Shown piece after piece: positions 1 to 7,957 of a DNA stretch of 27,851 bases. The translations under genes and the position numbers were made by a program. Each line of letters starts with the position of its first letter. The stretch's first letter is position 1. The notes beneath the pieces were generated by a model, which saw only the letters and a program-made list of their open reading frames with translations, did not search any database and was not told where the DNA came from. The stretch is from JACDET01 sp038253825 (lineage in GTDB: Bacteria > Patescibacteriota > Microgenomatia > Levybacterales > UBA12049): the NCBI GenBank assembly GCA_038253825.1, contig JBBSGT010000015.1, positions 1-27,851 on the forward strand, in the 5' to 3' direction.

Positions 1-68
1 TCTTTTATTTGTTTCCCAAGTCGTACGAGATCTTCTCGCTCTTCGGGCAGTAAAGTGAATGTTTTCAT
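1..68 (-). CDS. 5' end of a leftward gene, truncated by the window edge
   Basis: An ATG at 68-66 opens a leftward frame that stays open to the edge (22 codons) and begins MKTFTLLPEEREDLVRLGKQ. The charged helical start with a 'L.PEER..L..L' pattern recalls the N-terminal helix-turn-helix of IS630-type transposases and related HTH proteins, but 22 residues are too few to name it. A TTGACA-N17-CAGAAT promoter lies just upstream on the same strand, which supports a real gene start. No Shine-Dalgarno sequence is visible. Confidence 0.4.
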   Translation of the reverse strand, partial: MKTFTLLPEEREDLVRLGKQIK

Positions 69-79
69 ACAGGAAATTT

Positions 80-108
80 ATTCTGGAGCTTTTTGGTGAA
101 TTTGTCAA
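80..108 (-). promoter_or_regulatory. Promoter for the truncated leftward gene
   Basis: On the minus strand there is a perfect -35 TTGACA (108-103), a 17-base spacer and a -10-like CAGAAT (85-80, 4/6). Transcription would start a few bases before the ATG at 68, giving a very short leader. Confidence 0.4.
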
Positions 109-171
109 ATTATACCGAAAAATACTTTATGAAAGGTATAGATTGAAAGCATATACCATCCCGGCATCGAG

Positions 172-843
172 GTGATCTATCGCGGTGACGAAGTTGTCTT
201 AACTTTTTTAGATAATTACAAACCTGAAGCAAGAGCAATCTATACGCAAAAATTTTCTCAGATGTTGCAGCTTTTTAGAGATACTATTCCTACTCATCGC
301 AAGATAACCCTGAGGTACGAATTGACCTCTGAAACTTCTCTTCCCAAAAAACTTTTTCCCTTCATGGAACAACTATTCCCAAAATATCTTAAACATTTTG
401 AGGCATTGCCCAAAGAAGAACAAGCGCAAAAGATACTGCGGTCATATCGAAACCACATGTGGAATGGGCATGAAGATCTCACCAAACTCAGTGAACAAGC
501 CAAAATAAAGCATGCGAAATGGGCATATATTATGCATGATGCTTTTTTGGAAGCAGATGTCACTCTTGCTAAAAAATATTTTGAAAATGGCATCTCCATC
601 TCTTTTAACAAAAAGCTAGAAGGCTGTATTCATTATGGTTCCTGCCTAACCAGTTGTGTCCAGTTCTGGGCTGGTGAAGGATTTCTGAGCAAAAAAGAAA
701 ACACATATTTACCCTGGATTCTCTCATACGAGCAACAACAAGAAATAACCTCAAACCTTCTCCCTGTTTCTCACCCAAAATTCAAAAAGCTCGGTCTCAA
801 ATCAATACGGTTGTATGAACATCCCAGAAGAGACCTGCTATAA
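172..843 (+). CDS. Hypothetical protein with a clustered-cysteine segment
   Basis: I do not recognise this 223-residue protein. It is soluble, rich in Lys, Leu and aromatics, with no signal peptide or membrane segment. One distinctive stretch near residues 154-170 reads GCIHYGSCLTSCVQFWAGEG, giving a Cys-x6-Cys-x3-Cys pattern that might bind metal or be redox active. The GTG at 172 is only the first conventional start codon. The frame is open back to 142 (reading IESIYHPGIE), and an ATG at 129 in another frame reads MKGID and then hits TGA; removing one T near 143 would join them as MKGIDESIYHPGIE. So the true start may be upstream, broken by a frameshift or an assembly error. Seven bases separate the stop from the next gene's ATG at 851. 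Confidence 0.6.
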   Translation: MIYRGDEVVLTFLDNYKPEARAIYTQKFSQMLQLFRDTIPTHRKITLRYELTSETSLPKKLFPFMEQLFPKYLKHFEALPKEEQAQKILRSYRNHMWNGHEDLTKLSEQAKIKHAKWAYIMHDAFLEADVTLAKKYFENGISISFNKKLEGCIHYGSCLTSCVQFWAGEGFLSKKENTYLPWILSYEQQQEITSNLLPVSHPKFKKLGLKSIRLYEHPRRDLL

Positions 844-844
844 T
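816..844 (+). promoter_or_regulatory. Leaderless-type promoter for the 851 gene
   Basis: TGAACA (816-821), 17 bases, perfect TATAAT (839-844), then exactly six bases to the ATG at 851. The box overlaps the end of the upstream gene. This layout favours the 851 start over an earlier in-frame ATG at 815. Confidence 0.5.
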
Positions 845-850
845 TTATTC

Positions 851-1759
851 ATGAACCTCGATTACAAAGACCTTACAGAACAAATTCGGAAAGTCTTTAT
901 TGAAAAAGACTCTTATTTATTTGATAAATACACTCCTGAATTTTTTGTCAAAGGGAAACTCCTTGGTGACTGTTACACACTCATTATGGTTGAGCCGAGA
1001 GATATGAAACCGCCACTTTTTTACCACACGTTTAGCCCCTTCGATGTTATTTCGCACAAAGCTCCAGACCATGCACTTGTCTTTGAAGATGGGAATCTCA
1101 TCTTGAATACACCATTTACCGATTATATTACCCAACGTACAGGGGTCATGGATGCAGCTATACTTAAAGCCCTTGGAATCCCCTCTCTCACAAACAAAAA
1201 GATATTATTCATTGGCACAGGAAAACATGCCCAGGCTTCACTACGAGCGATAAAGCGTGTCTATCCAGAGCTCAATGCAGTTGCATGTGTTAACAAAAAT
1301 GGGGACATTACGACCTTTATGCAACGAGCAAAAGAAAACGGAATTGAAATGGAACGTGGAAATCTTGCCAACGTTGGTGACTACGACTATATCTTTTGTC
1401 ACGCAACTGCGAACGAACCTATTCTCAATGCTGCTTCGCGTAAGCATATTAAAAAAGGCGCTATCCTCACTTCCTACGCAACCGAAACATATTGGGAGCT
1501 TGATAACAGCTATTACGACACAGGTGAGGCACAGGTGATTATCGATTGGGAACAATCGTTAAAAAGCGCAAAAGATCTCAGTCAAGCAATAAGAAGCAAT
1601 TTAGCTGATCCAGAAGAAATTATAACTTTCCATGAGCTTTTGACAAACAAGAAACCAGTTAATCCCAAGGCAAACTATACGCTTTTCCGAAGCAGCGGAA
1701 CTCCTTTACAAAATCTTGCTGCTTTACAGCTACTGTTAAAAGAAGATAAAGTCAGATAA
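851..1759 (+). CDS. Ornithine cyclodeaminase / mu-crystallin family-like protein
   Basis: This 302-residue protein matches the layout of the ornithine cyclodeaminase/mu-crystallin family, NAD(P)-dependent enzymes that act on amino or imino acids. Near residue 95 it has RTGVMDAAILKAL, the counterpart of the family's RT...A helix, followed by a Rossmann nucleotide-binding loop KILFIGTGKHAQASLRAI (about 116-133) with GxGxxA spacing. The N-terminal third would be the substrate-binding and dimerisation part. Length is slightly below the usual 310-340. It could be an amino-acid dehydrogenase or ketimine reductase rather than a true cyclodeaminase; the substrate cannot be read from the sequence. An in-frame ATG at 815 would overlap the upstream gene by 29 bases; I prefer 851 because a TATAAT lies six bases before it. 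Confidence 0.65.
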   Translation: MNLDYKDLTEQIRKVFIEKDSYLFDKYTPEFFVKGKLLGDCYTLIMVEPRDMKPPLFYHTFSPFDVISHKAPDHALVFEDGNLILNTPFTDYITQRTGVMDAAILKALGIPSLTNKKILFIGTGKHAQASLRAIKRVYPELNAVACVNKNGDITTFMQRAKENGIEMERGNLANVGDYDYIFCHATANEPILNAASRKHIKKGAILTSYATETYWELDNSYYDTGEAQVIIDWEQSLKSAKDLSQAIRSNLADPEEIITFHELLTNKKPVNPKANYTLFRSSGTPLQNLAALQLLLKEDKVR

Positions 1760-1778
1760 CCAAATATATCTTATAAAA

Positions 1779-2639
1779 TTACTTTATTTTCCATGTATTC
1801 CCATCACTGACAATCTCCACATCACCTTCCTGATCTGTCCGATGATACGGGATATCGAATGATTTGTATAAGTCCAATATCTGGGGACTTGGGTGGCCAT
1901 ATCTGTTGTGCGCGCCGACTGATATAACAGCAACTCGCGGCGCTAATGATTGTAAAACAGCAGCGTTGAGTCCAGTTGCCGAACCATGGTGTGGAGACTG
2001 CAGAACCGTTAGATTGGTATTGATATTGTTCAGCACATTGTCTAGTCCGGATGCCTGACTATCGCCTGTCAATAACGCACTGAACGAACCATACGAAACC
2101 TCCGTGATAACAGAGGCAAACTCCTTACTCTCCCCGATCGTTCCACCAGGACTGGTTTGGTTGAGGTACGCTTCTGTGGGACCGACAACCTGCAAACGTA
2201 CTTGACCCACGTGCCAACTATCACCGGCAAAGACACGCACTTGCGGAACTTGCTTTTGTGCAAGGCGTTTGAGAAGTTCCTGATAACCTTGCGTCTTATT
2301 CAAGAGATCTTCTGTGGCAAATGCTTTTACCTGATATTTCCGTAAGACATCGAACATGCCAAAAAAATGATCAGCATGAGGATGAGTAAGAATCATCAAA
2401 TCTATGCGTTGCTCCCAAAACGGCATGTGACGGCTCAAACAATCCATCACTTTCTGATCAGGGCCACCGTCGTTGAGGATATGTTTGTTGGTGGGGGTGA
2501 CAATTAGAATTGCATCACCCTGGCCGACATTACAAAAAATGACATGCAATTTCCCATCATAGAAATGGAAATATTCATAGACGCTTACGCTTACAAGAGC
2601 AATAATAGTCACTAAAATAATCAGTACTAATTTTTTCAT
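1779..2639 (-). CDS. Secreted metallo-beta-lactamase-fold hydrolase, ComEC C-terminal-domain type
   Basis: The 286-residue protein starts with a membrane or signal segment (MKKLVLIILVTIIALVSVSV) and continues with the ComEC/Rec2 metallo-beta-lactamase domain: CNVGQGDAILIV, NDGGP, the metal-binding THPHADHFFGM (about residues 85-95), LLTGDS, SPHHGS and SVGAHNRYGHPSP. In typical ComEC this domain is fused behind the channel and is thought to degrade the non-transforming DNA strand outside the membrane. Here it is a separate gene near a channel-only comEC (3013-4299), so the two probably work as a split ComEC; that is inference. The ATG at 2639 has GGAG five bases upstream, supplied by a GGAGAAT heptamer repeat. 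An alternative ATG at 2657 adds MENGEF but has no usable ribosome site. Confidence 0.8.
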   Translation of the reverse strand: MKKLVLIILVTIIALVSVSVYEYFHFYDGKLHVIFCNVGQGDAILIVTPTNKHILNDGGPDQKVMDCLSRHMPFWEQRIDLMILTHPHADHFFGMFDVLRKYQVKAFATEDLLNKTQGYQELLKRLAQKQVPQVRVFAGDSWHVGQVRLQVVGPTEAYLNQTSPGGTIGESKEFASVITEVSYGSFSALLTGDSQASGLDNVLNNINTNLTVLQSPHHGSATGLNAAVLQSLAPRVAVISVGAHNRYGHPSPQILDLYKSFDIPYHRTDQEGDVEIVSDGNTWKIK

Positions 2640-2640
2640 A

Positions 2641-2656
2641 AATTCTCCATTCTCCA
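2641..2656. repeat. GGAGAAT heptamer repeat at the start of the ComEC-type hydrolase gene
   Basis: About two units of the 7-bp repeat (ATTCTCC on the plus strand, GGAGAAT on the minus strand). The unit nearest the gene places GGAG five bases before the ATG at 2639, so the repeat seems to serve as the ribosome binding site. Confidence 0.65.
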
Positions 2657-2726
2657 CACATCATACATATCTCTTACTCTTTATATGTTTTTTTTATTAC
2701 TCCCCCGCTTTATAGTATTAATGCGT

Positions 2727-2734
2727 GGAGGTGA
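2727..2734 (+). promoter_or_regulatory. Strong Shine-Dalgarno sequence for the 2738 gene
   Basis: GGAGGTGA complements the end of 16S rRNA over eight bases and lies three bases before the ATG at 2738. It fixes that start. A TATAGT at 2711-2716 is a possible -10 box. Confidence 0.7.
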
Positions 2735-2737
2735 GCT

Positions 2738-3016
2738 ATGGATCCAATAACACTGAGATCATATATAGATAATGCGAGATATCAGCTTGAGCAAGCTGCG
2801 CAGAGTCGTGCTTCATATGAAGATGAGGCTACTAAATATGACCAGCTCGCGACTGACCTGGAATACCAGGCGCAACAAAATCGCAAATATGCACAAGACG
2901 CTAGAGACAACGCAAACAGCTATTCTAACAGCGAATACACTGCTCAGCGAGATTTAGAATACTATTCAAATCAAATGACTGAGATAAATCGACAAGCCAC
3001 TCAAGCATTGCTTTAA
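2738..3016 (+). CDS. Small coiled-coil protein, function unknown
   Basis: A 92-residue hydrophilic protein with no signal peptide, cysteine or membrane segment. It is rich in Gln, Ala, Asp, Asn and Tyr (AQSRASYEDEATKYDQLATD, QAQQNRKYAQDARDNANSYS) and reads as one long amphipathic helix or coiled coil. I recognise no family. It lies on the opposite strand between the ComEC-type hydrolase gene and comEC, and its stop overlaps the comEC stop by four bases. The strong GGAGGTGA ribosome site suggests efficient translation. A structural or DNA-associated role is possible but unsupported. Confidence 0.6.
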   Translation: MDPITLRSYIDNARYQLEQAAQSRASYEDEATKYDQLATDLEYQAQQNRKYAQDARDNANSYSNSEYTAQRDLEYYSNQMTEINRQATQALL

Positions 3017-4299
3017 TGCTTCTCCAGAGCCAGACTTTCTTCAACTGACAAGCCTTTCTGAGCTGGCTTTTTGATCAAGATAATGGCTGCAAGCAAAAGA
3101 TAATATCCAACCGAGAATGTCCAGCTCCAATGGGTGAATGTCATCACCCACCCTCTCGCTCCGAAATATGAGACTACCAGTTCGAAAAATAACAAAAACG
3201 GAAGCGCAGGATACACCAACAATTGTCCAAGCAAAGGGAAAACTAATCCGACAATCGCGGCAACACTGCCGATAATCATCAAGAGCGGCACTGTCCAAAG
3301 AACGAGCGCATTGACCAGAAGAGACAGTAATCCGAGTTGTCCGAATGTTCCAAAAAGAATTGGTATCGTTCCAAGCTCCGCTGCAAGTGTCGTACTCACC
3401 GCCTCTCCCCCAAATTCCACCAGCTTCCCAAACTTACTAAACCACCCATCAATCAATGGCTTCACAAAGATAATACCCAGTGTCGCGAGAAATGAGAGCT
3501 GAAATCCCACATCAAAAAGGTAACTTGGTTGATACAGTAACAAGAAATATCCGCTCACAAATACAGCAACTGCCGCAAAGTTTTGCTTGCCCAAAAGTCC
3601 GGCTCCGAAAGCTAAGAGCCCCATGATGCTCGCACGTAAAATTGAAGGCTGAAAACCAACTAAGAAGACATAAAAGAAAATGCCGAAAGAACCTAAAACT
3701 AATGCAACGCGTCGTTGTAAAAACAATCCCAACGTAAACAAAAGTGCGGCTGCTACAAATGTCACGTTCATTCCGGATGCAGCAATCACATGTAAGACAC
3801 CTGTTGCTTGCAGATCTTGCCAGAATTCATCCGAAAATTGTTCCTTTGCCCCAAAGACGATACCCATCAAAAGACTCGCCGAGGTCGGCGGCAATGCAGC
3901 ATCATAAATAGTCTCCGTGCGATCTCGAATGTCTTTTGCGCCGGCAGCGACAGGATTTTCTGCGTCTTGTTTGAAGACGATTTTGGGGTGATATAACAAA
4001 AAAATTGTTTGTCCGTCGTCAAATGTCTTTGCTTTTAACATTCCTTGTACTTGGATTACTTGTCCGTAATGATAGCGCGGAAATGCCGATGCGGTGACAA
4101 AAATGAGCTGATTGATCGGCGTCTTGATGCTGAACTTTTGTCCTTGATTACTAAACTTCGGTTCCGCTTGCAAAGTAGTCGTTACATCAAACTTTTGCCC
4201 ATCTTTGAGTGAAGGATTCGAGTGGTAAAACTGCTGAAAACGAAAAAATAAAACGACGCCAAGAACGCAAACTAACAAAACTGTTTTACCGAATTTCAT
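3013..4299 (-). CDS. comEC: ComEC/Rec2 family DNA-uptake channel without the hydrolase domain
   Basis: A 428-residue polytopic membrane protein. After an N-terminal membrane helix (about 4-24) there is a short extracellular beta domain (about 38-110, DUF4131-like position), then the competence domain with TGVLHVIAASGMNV (about 166-179), VGFQPSILRASIM (214-226) and DVGFQLSFLATLGI (263-276), which are hallmark motifs of the ComEC channel. It ends after the last helices and a short basic tail (LIKKPAQKG), so the C-terminal metallo-beta-lactamase domain of full-length ComEC (700-800 residues) is absent. That domain is encoded separately at 1779-2639. comEC follows comEA by 33 bases on the same strand, so the two are probably cotranscribed. 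The expected role is passage of single-stranded DNA across the cytoplasmic membrane. Confidence 0.9.
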   Translation of the reverse strand: MKFGKTVLLVCVLGVVLFFRFQQFYHSNPSLKDGQKFDVTTTLQAEPKFSNQGQKFSIKTPINQLIFVTASAFPRYHYGQVIQVQGMLKAKTFDDGQTIFLLYHPKIVFKQDAENPVAAGAKDIRDRTETIYDAALPPTSASLLMGIVFGAKEQFSDEFWQDLQATGVLHVIAASGMNVTFVAAALLFTLGLFLQRRVALVLGSFGIFFYVFLVGFQPSILRASIMGLLAFGAGLLGKQNFAAVAVFVSGYFLLLYQPSYLFDVGFQLSFLATLGIIFVKPLIDGWFSKFGKLVEFGGEAVSTTLAAELGTIPILFGTFGQLGLLSLLVNALVLWTVPLLMIIGSVAAIVGLVFPLLGQLLVYPALPFLLFFELVVSYFGARGWVMTFTHWSWTFSVGYYLLLAAIILIKKPAQKGLSVEESLALEKH

Positions 4300-4332
4300 A
4301 AATAGAATAAGGGGTGGACAGGACCCAACCTT

Positions 4333-4977
4333 TTAATAAACACTCACCTGATCTTTTATTTTGGAAAAGACACTTGCACCAACTGCTTTTTTACTTACCA
4401 TATCCTGGACACCTTGATACGGACGATTCGCAATAATTTTCTGTGCAGTCACAGGACCGACACCGGGAAGTGCGTCAAGCTCCGACTCACTGGCAGTATT
4501 AATATTTATCATTTTTGTTGCGGCTCCGAGGACACTATCACTACTTCCGGAAGAGGTATCAGACACCCCGCCAGACGCGCTAGATTGCTCACCAACAGGT
4601 GGAATGTAGAGTTTGGCACTATCGATGAGTTGTGCTGCCAAATTGACCGTTTGGGAGACTTTCTTGCGATCTGCATTCTCCGCTAGACCACCGGCGGCAA
4701 TCAATGCATCTTGAATTCGACTCGTTGCAGGCAACGTATAAACACCTGGCTTGTGCACTGCACCTTCGATATCAATTGTTATTTGTTTGCTGGATTTAGA
4801 AGAGACATTACGCTTCTGGTCTGCCGCATGCTGGCCAGATTGAAACTCCACGCCGTTATCTGCTTTTGACTGCATCGACAACGTGAACAACCCATATCCT
4901 AAGCAGATAAGCCCTGCCGTACCAAGGAGCAGCGCGAGTGCATGTTCTTTCAAAAAAAGTATAATTCGCTCATCCAT
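4333..4977 (-). CDS. comEA: ComEA-like DNA receptor (SLBB plus helix-hairpin-helix)
   Basis: The 214-residue protein has one N-terminal membrane anchor (about 12-33), a linker, an SLBB domain (ITIDIEGAVHKPGVYTLP to LYIPPVG, about 66-128), a Ser/Gly-rich linker and a C-terminal helix-hairpin-helix DNA-binding domain (ININTASESELDALPGVGPV, about 157-213). This is the standard ComEA order: a membrane-anchored receptor that binds incoming double-stranded DNA outside the cell and delivers it to ComEC. It is first in a probable comEA-comEC operon. A perfect TATAAT lies 12 bases before the ATG, so the leader would be very short, and no Shine-Dalgarno sequence is seen. Confidence 0.9.
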   Translation of the reverse strand: MDERIILFLKEHALALLLGTAGLICLGYGLFTLSMQSKADNGVEFQSGQHAADQKRNVSSKSSKQITIDIEGAVHKPGVYTLPATSRIQDALIAAGGLAENADRKKVSQTVNLAAQLIDSAKLYIPPVGEQSSASGGVSDTSSGSSDSVLGAATKMININTASESELDALPGVGPVTAQKIIANRPYQGVQDMVSKKAVGASVFSKIKDQVSVY

Positions 4978-4989
4978 AGTTCTAGCTTA

Positions 4990-4995
4990 ATTATA
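4990..4995 (-). promoter_or_regulatory. -10 box of the comEA-comEC promoter
   Basis: A perfect TATAAT on the minus strand, 12 bases before the comEA ATG. No good -35 element is seen at 17-18 bases. Confidence 0.4.
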
Positions 4996-5041
4996 CACAA
5001 GAGCTTTGTAAAGAGTAATAATTAGATCAAATACGAACGTT

Positions 5042-7780
5042 TTAGCGGACGACAAAATTGAGGATTTTCCCAGGGACAAAAATGACATGCTTGATGTCCC
5101 CAGCCAAAAATTTAGAGACACTCTCTTGTTCCCGCGCTAACTTCTCAATCAACGCTTTATCTTCTTTATCCTTTGCATCAACCACCACAGTCCCCCGCAG
5201 TTTTCCATTAATTTGCACCGCAACCGTCACCGTAACTTGTGTCAAAAATTTCTCGTCATACGTCGGCCACGCACTCATATGAATTGAATGAAAATCTTTC
5301 TCTTTCTTCTCTATTCTCCATTCTTTATTTTTCAATACTTGGTAAAGCTCTTCCGTCATATGTGGCGCAAATGGTGCAAATAACTTCAAATATGTTTCCA
5401 CTTCTTCTTGAGAAAGTGAAGGCTGTTTTGCCAAAAAGTTATACCAAGTCATTAACTTTGCAATAGCTGTATTGAAGCGCAAATACTCCAAGTCTTCCGT
5501 CACGCCCTTTACAGTTTGATGCATAAATCTCAAACCCTCAGTAGAACTCTCCATTCTCCATTCTCCATTCTCCATTCCTGAAAAAAGTTTCCAAACTTTT
5601 TTTACAAACCGATACATTCCCTCAATTCCAGTATCACGGAAGTCCCCTCCCTGATCAAAAGGTCCTAAGAACAAGAGATACGTCCGTAATGTATCAGAGC
5701 CATACTTTCGGATGTAATCATCAGGATTGATGACATTGCCGCGGCTTTTACTCATTTTTGCACCATCCTTGATAATCAATCCGTGTGCATAGAATCTTGT
5801 AAATGGTTCTTCAAAATCGACATAGCCCATGTCTTTGAGAGCCATAGTGACAAACCTCGCATACAACAAATGCAAAACAGAATGCTCTGCTCCGCCAATG
5901 TACATTGTTACCGGAAACCATGTTCTACGCTTGTCAGCATGCTCGATTTCTTCAGGAGTCGCTCCAGGAAAAGTCTTCGCTTTTTCTTTGGACATGGGGA
6001 ATGGAATATGTTTCAGATCGGTTGCCAAGTAGCGCAAGAAATACCATGATGAATCCAGAAATGTATCCGAAACATCTGTCTCACGTGTCGCTTTGCCGCC
6101 GCAATGAGGACAGGTTGTTTCATAAAATTCAGGATGATTTGCCAAGGGTGCTTTCCCAGTCCCCATTGGTTTAAAGTTCTTAATATACGGCAATTTCATC
6201 GGCAAAACTTCTTCAGGATACCACCCTGCCATTTCTCTATTCTTCACTCTCCATTCTCCATTCTTAAAATGATTCTTCCCTTCTTCAGTCATAAACCAAG
6301 AATCACCACGCTCTGCACATGCTTCACAATAAATCATGGGGATTGGTGGCCCCCAATATCGTTGACGCGAAATCAACCAATCACGCAAATGATAGGCTAC
6401 TTCCCGCTTACCATAGCCTTCTTTTTCGATATGGTCCATTATCTTCTCTGTGGCTTTATGAATGTCCATACCATTAAGAAAGCCAGAATTGATCATCGTT
6501 CCTTCATCTTCCTGGACTTGCTCTATCTTGGCAATGGGAGAAGCATCCCCATCTTTTCCCACCACGACACGAATGATTTCCAAACCAAATTTAGTAGCAA
6601 ATTCAAAGTCCCGTTTGTCATGTCCAGGAACACCCACCAAGGCACCGGTGCCAAAACCACCGAGTACAAAATCTGAAACCCAAATCGGCATCTGATAGTC
6701 CGTTAATGGATTAGTGGCATATAATCCAGTAAAGACACCTGATTTTTCTTTGCCTTCGGCTTGTCTTTCTATCTCTGACTTGTTTGTGGCTTTAGCAACA
6801 TATGCTTGCATTTTCCTCACTATTTGAGCATCAATTTTCACTACACCGCTGATGATCTTTTCAACTAATTGGTGCTCAGGAGCAAGGGCGATAAAGGTCG
6901 CACCAAAGTTAGTATCAGGACGTGTTGTAAAAATGGTAACAGTTTCATCTACACCCGCTACTTTATAGGTGATGTTAATACCAGACTTCTTTCCTATCCA
7001 GTTTTTTTGTGCCAATTTTACCTTTTCACTCCAATCCAAACTCTCAATATTTGAAAGGAGCTTGCCTGCATAGTCAGTAATCTTGAAGAACCACTGCTCC
7101 AGATCGCGCTTTTCCACCACAGATTCGCAGCGCTCACACCGACCGTCAATCACCTGCTCATCAGATAAAACAGTCTTACAGGATGGACAGAAGTTAACGG
7201 GAGAGTTTTTCTTATATGCCAATCCTGATTTAAAAAGTTGCACAAAGAGCCATTGGGTCCATCGATAGTATTCAGGATCATATGTCTCAAGTTTATTCTT
7301 CCAAGCGTAGGAATTCCCTGTCACGTGTAATTGGCGATAGAAATTTTTCTCTGTTCTTTCTGCATGTTCTATGGGATGCGAGCCTGTCTTGATCGCATGG
7401 TTCTCCGAATGAATTCCAAAGCCATCTAGACCAATTGGCTCGAAAACTTCGTGACCCAGCATCCGTTCAAAACGGGCATAGGCATCGATACCACTAGACG
7501 TGTAACTAAACCCTACATGCAACCCCTCGGCTGATGGATATGGGAACATAGTCAGATCATAGAAAGCAGAACCCTTTATCAGATGCCTGTCTTTCTCTAT
7601 TTTGTTCTGCTTTTTAGCCTCAGCTATAGTAGTTCCTGAAGCCAGTTGAGGTTTAGCAGAATCCAACACAGGCTGATAGACATCCTCCGATCCCCATTTA
7701 GATTGCCATTTCAGCTCAATCGTTGTTGGATCAAAACTACTCTTCTGTGGTTTGGCTGATTTAGCCACATTGTTGCTCAT
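5042..7780 (-). CDS. leuS: Leucyl-tRNA synthetase with heptamer-repeat insertions
   Basis: A 912-residue class I synthetase that charges tRNA-Leu. Visible parts in order: the HIGH-type signature, read here as HVGF (88-91); GLDGFGIHSENHA; a four-Cys zinc ribbon (CPSC...CERC, about 200-220); the CP1 editing domain with FTTRPDTNFGATFIALAPEH and the editing aspartate in GHDKRDFEFA; a second zinc module (CEAC...CPHCGG); DTFLDSSWYFLRY; KMSKS (about 672-676); and a C-terminal domain ending with the QINGKLRG segment. The second His of HIGH is replaced by Phe, which is unusual. Three short segments, NGEWRVKNRE (about 505-514), MENGEWRMES (about 733-745) and KNKEWRIEKK (about 817-826), come from 7-bp GGAGAAT repeats. 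On the minus strand TATACT lies six bases before the ATG, so the mRNA may be leaderless. Confidence 0.95.
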   Translation of the reverse strand: MSNNVAKSAKPQKSSFDPTTIELKWQSKWGSEDVYQPVLDSAKPQLASGTTIAEAKKQNKIEKDRHLIKGSAFYDLTMFPYPSAEGLHVGFSYTSSGIDAYARFERMLGHEVFEPIGLDGFGIHSENHAIKTGSHPIEHAERTEKNFYRQLHVTGNSYAWKNKLETYDPEYYRWTQWLFVQLFKSGLAYKKNSPVNFCPSCKTVLSDEQVIDGRCERCESVVEKRDLEQWFFKITDYAGKLLSNIESLDWSEKVKLAQKNWIGKKSGINITYKVAGVDETVTIFTTRPDTNFGATFIALAPEHQLVEKIISGVVKIDAQIVRKMQAYVAKATNKSEIERQAEGKEKSGVFTGLYATNPLTDYQMPIWVSDFVLGGFGTGALVGVPGHDKRDFEFATKFGLEIIRVVVGKDGDASPIAKIEQVQEDEGTMINSGFLNGMDIHKATEKIMDHIEKEGYGKREVAYHLRDWLISRQRYWGPPIPMIYCEACAERGDSWFMTEEGKNHFKNGEWRVKNREMAGWYPEEVLPMKLPYIKNFKPMGTGKAPLANHPEFYETTCPHCGGKATRETDVSDTFLDSSWYFLRYLATDLKHIPFPMSKEKAKTFPGATPEEIEHADKRRTWFPVTMYIGGAEHSVLHLLYARFVTMALKDMGYVDFEEPFTRFYAHGLIIKDGAKMSKSRGNVINPDDYIRKYGSDTLRTYLLFLGPFDQGGDFRDTGIEGMYRFVKKVWKLFSGMENGEWRMESSTEGLRFMHQTVKGVTEDLEYLRFNTAIAKLMTWYNFLAKQPSLSQEEVETYLKLFAPFAPHMTEELYQVLKNKEWRIEKKEKDFHSIHMSAWPTYDEKFLTQVTVTVAVQINGKLRGTVVVDAKDKEDKALIEKLAREQESVSKFLAGDIKHVIFVPGKILNFVVR
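5313..5324. repeat. GGAGAAT heptamer repeat in leuS, copy 3
   Basis: A short, partly decayed copy (about 1.7 units). On the coding strand it gives KEWRIEK, recognisably the GEWRMEN reading of the heptamer. Confidence 0.5.
5546..5580. repeat. GGAGAAT heptamer tandem repeat in leuS, copy 2
   Basis: Three perfect ATTCTCC units (5553-5559, 5560-5566, 5567-5573) flanked by near units ACTCTCC and ATTCCTG, all at a 7-bp period. Since 21 bp equals three units and seven codons, the leftward gene reads GEWRMEN cyclically. It lies just before the anticodon-binding part of LeuRS. Confidence 0.85.
6239..6266. repeat. GGAGAAT heptamer tandem repeat in leuS, copy 1
   Basis: Four 7-bp units in phase: ATTCTTC, ACTCTCC, ATTCTCC, ATTCTTA. 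The leftward gene reads NGEWRVKNRE here, between the first Cys pair (CEAC) and the CPHC pair of the second zinc module. Confidence 0.75.
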
Positions 7781-7786
7781 TTCTGC

Positions 7787-7792
7787 AGTATA
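7787..7792 (-). promoter_or_regulatory. -10 box of leuS, leaderless layout
   Basis: TATACT on the minus strand (5/6) followed by exactly six bases and the leuS ATG. The -35 region is weak. Confidence 0.4.
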
Positions 7793-7928
7793 GCATAGAA
7801 AATAGCCATAAAAAAGACATGATTTATCATTTCAAAACTAGTCAAACACTAACAAAAATATATCCTGTATAACTTTAGATTTCTAAGGCTAAAAATCAAT
7901 CCTGTGAAATGACCTATTAAGATATGTT

Positions 7929-7957
7929 TTGTTAAACTTGTGAAAAACGCTTATATT
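7929..7957 (+). promoter_or_regulatory. Candidate promoter for the first surface module
   Basis: TTGTTA (7929-7934), 17 bases, TATATT (7952-7957). This would give a leader of roughly 120 bases before the ATG at 8083, in contrast to the leaderless layout elsewhere. Confidence 0.4.

Noticed and set aside
6104..6676. 190-codon rightward ORF
   Set aside because: Antisense to leuS, with no start signal and no recognisable domain.
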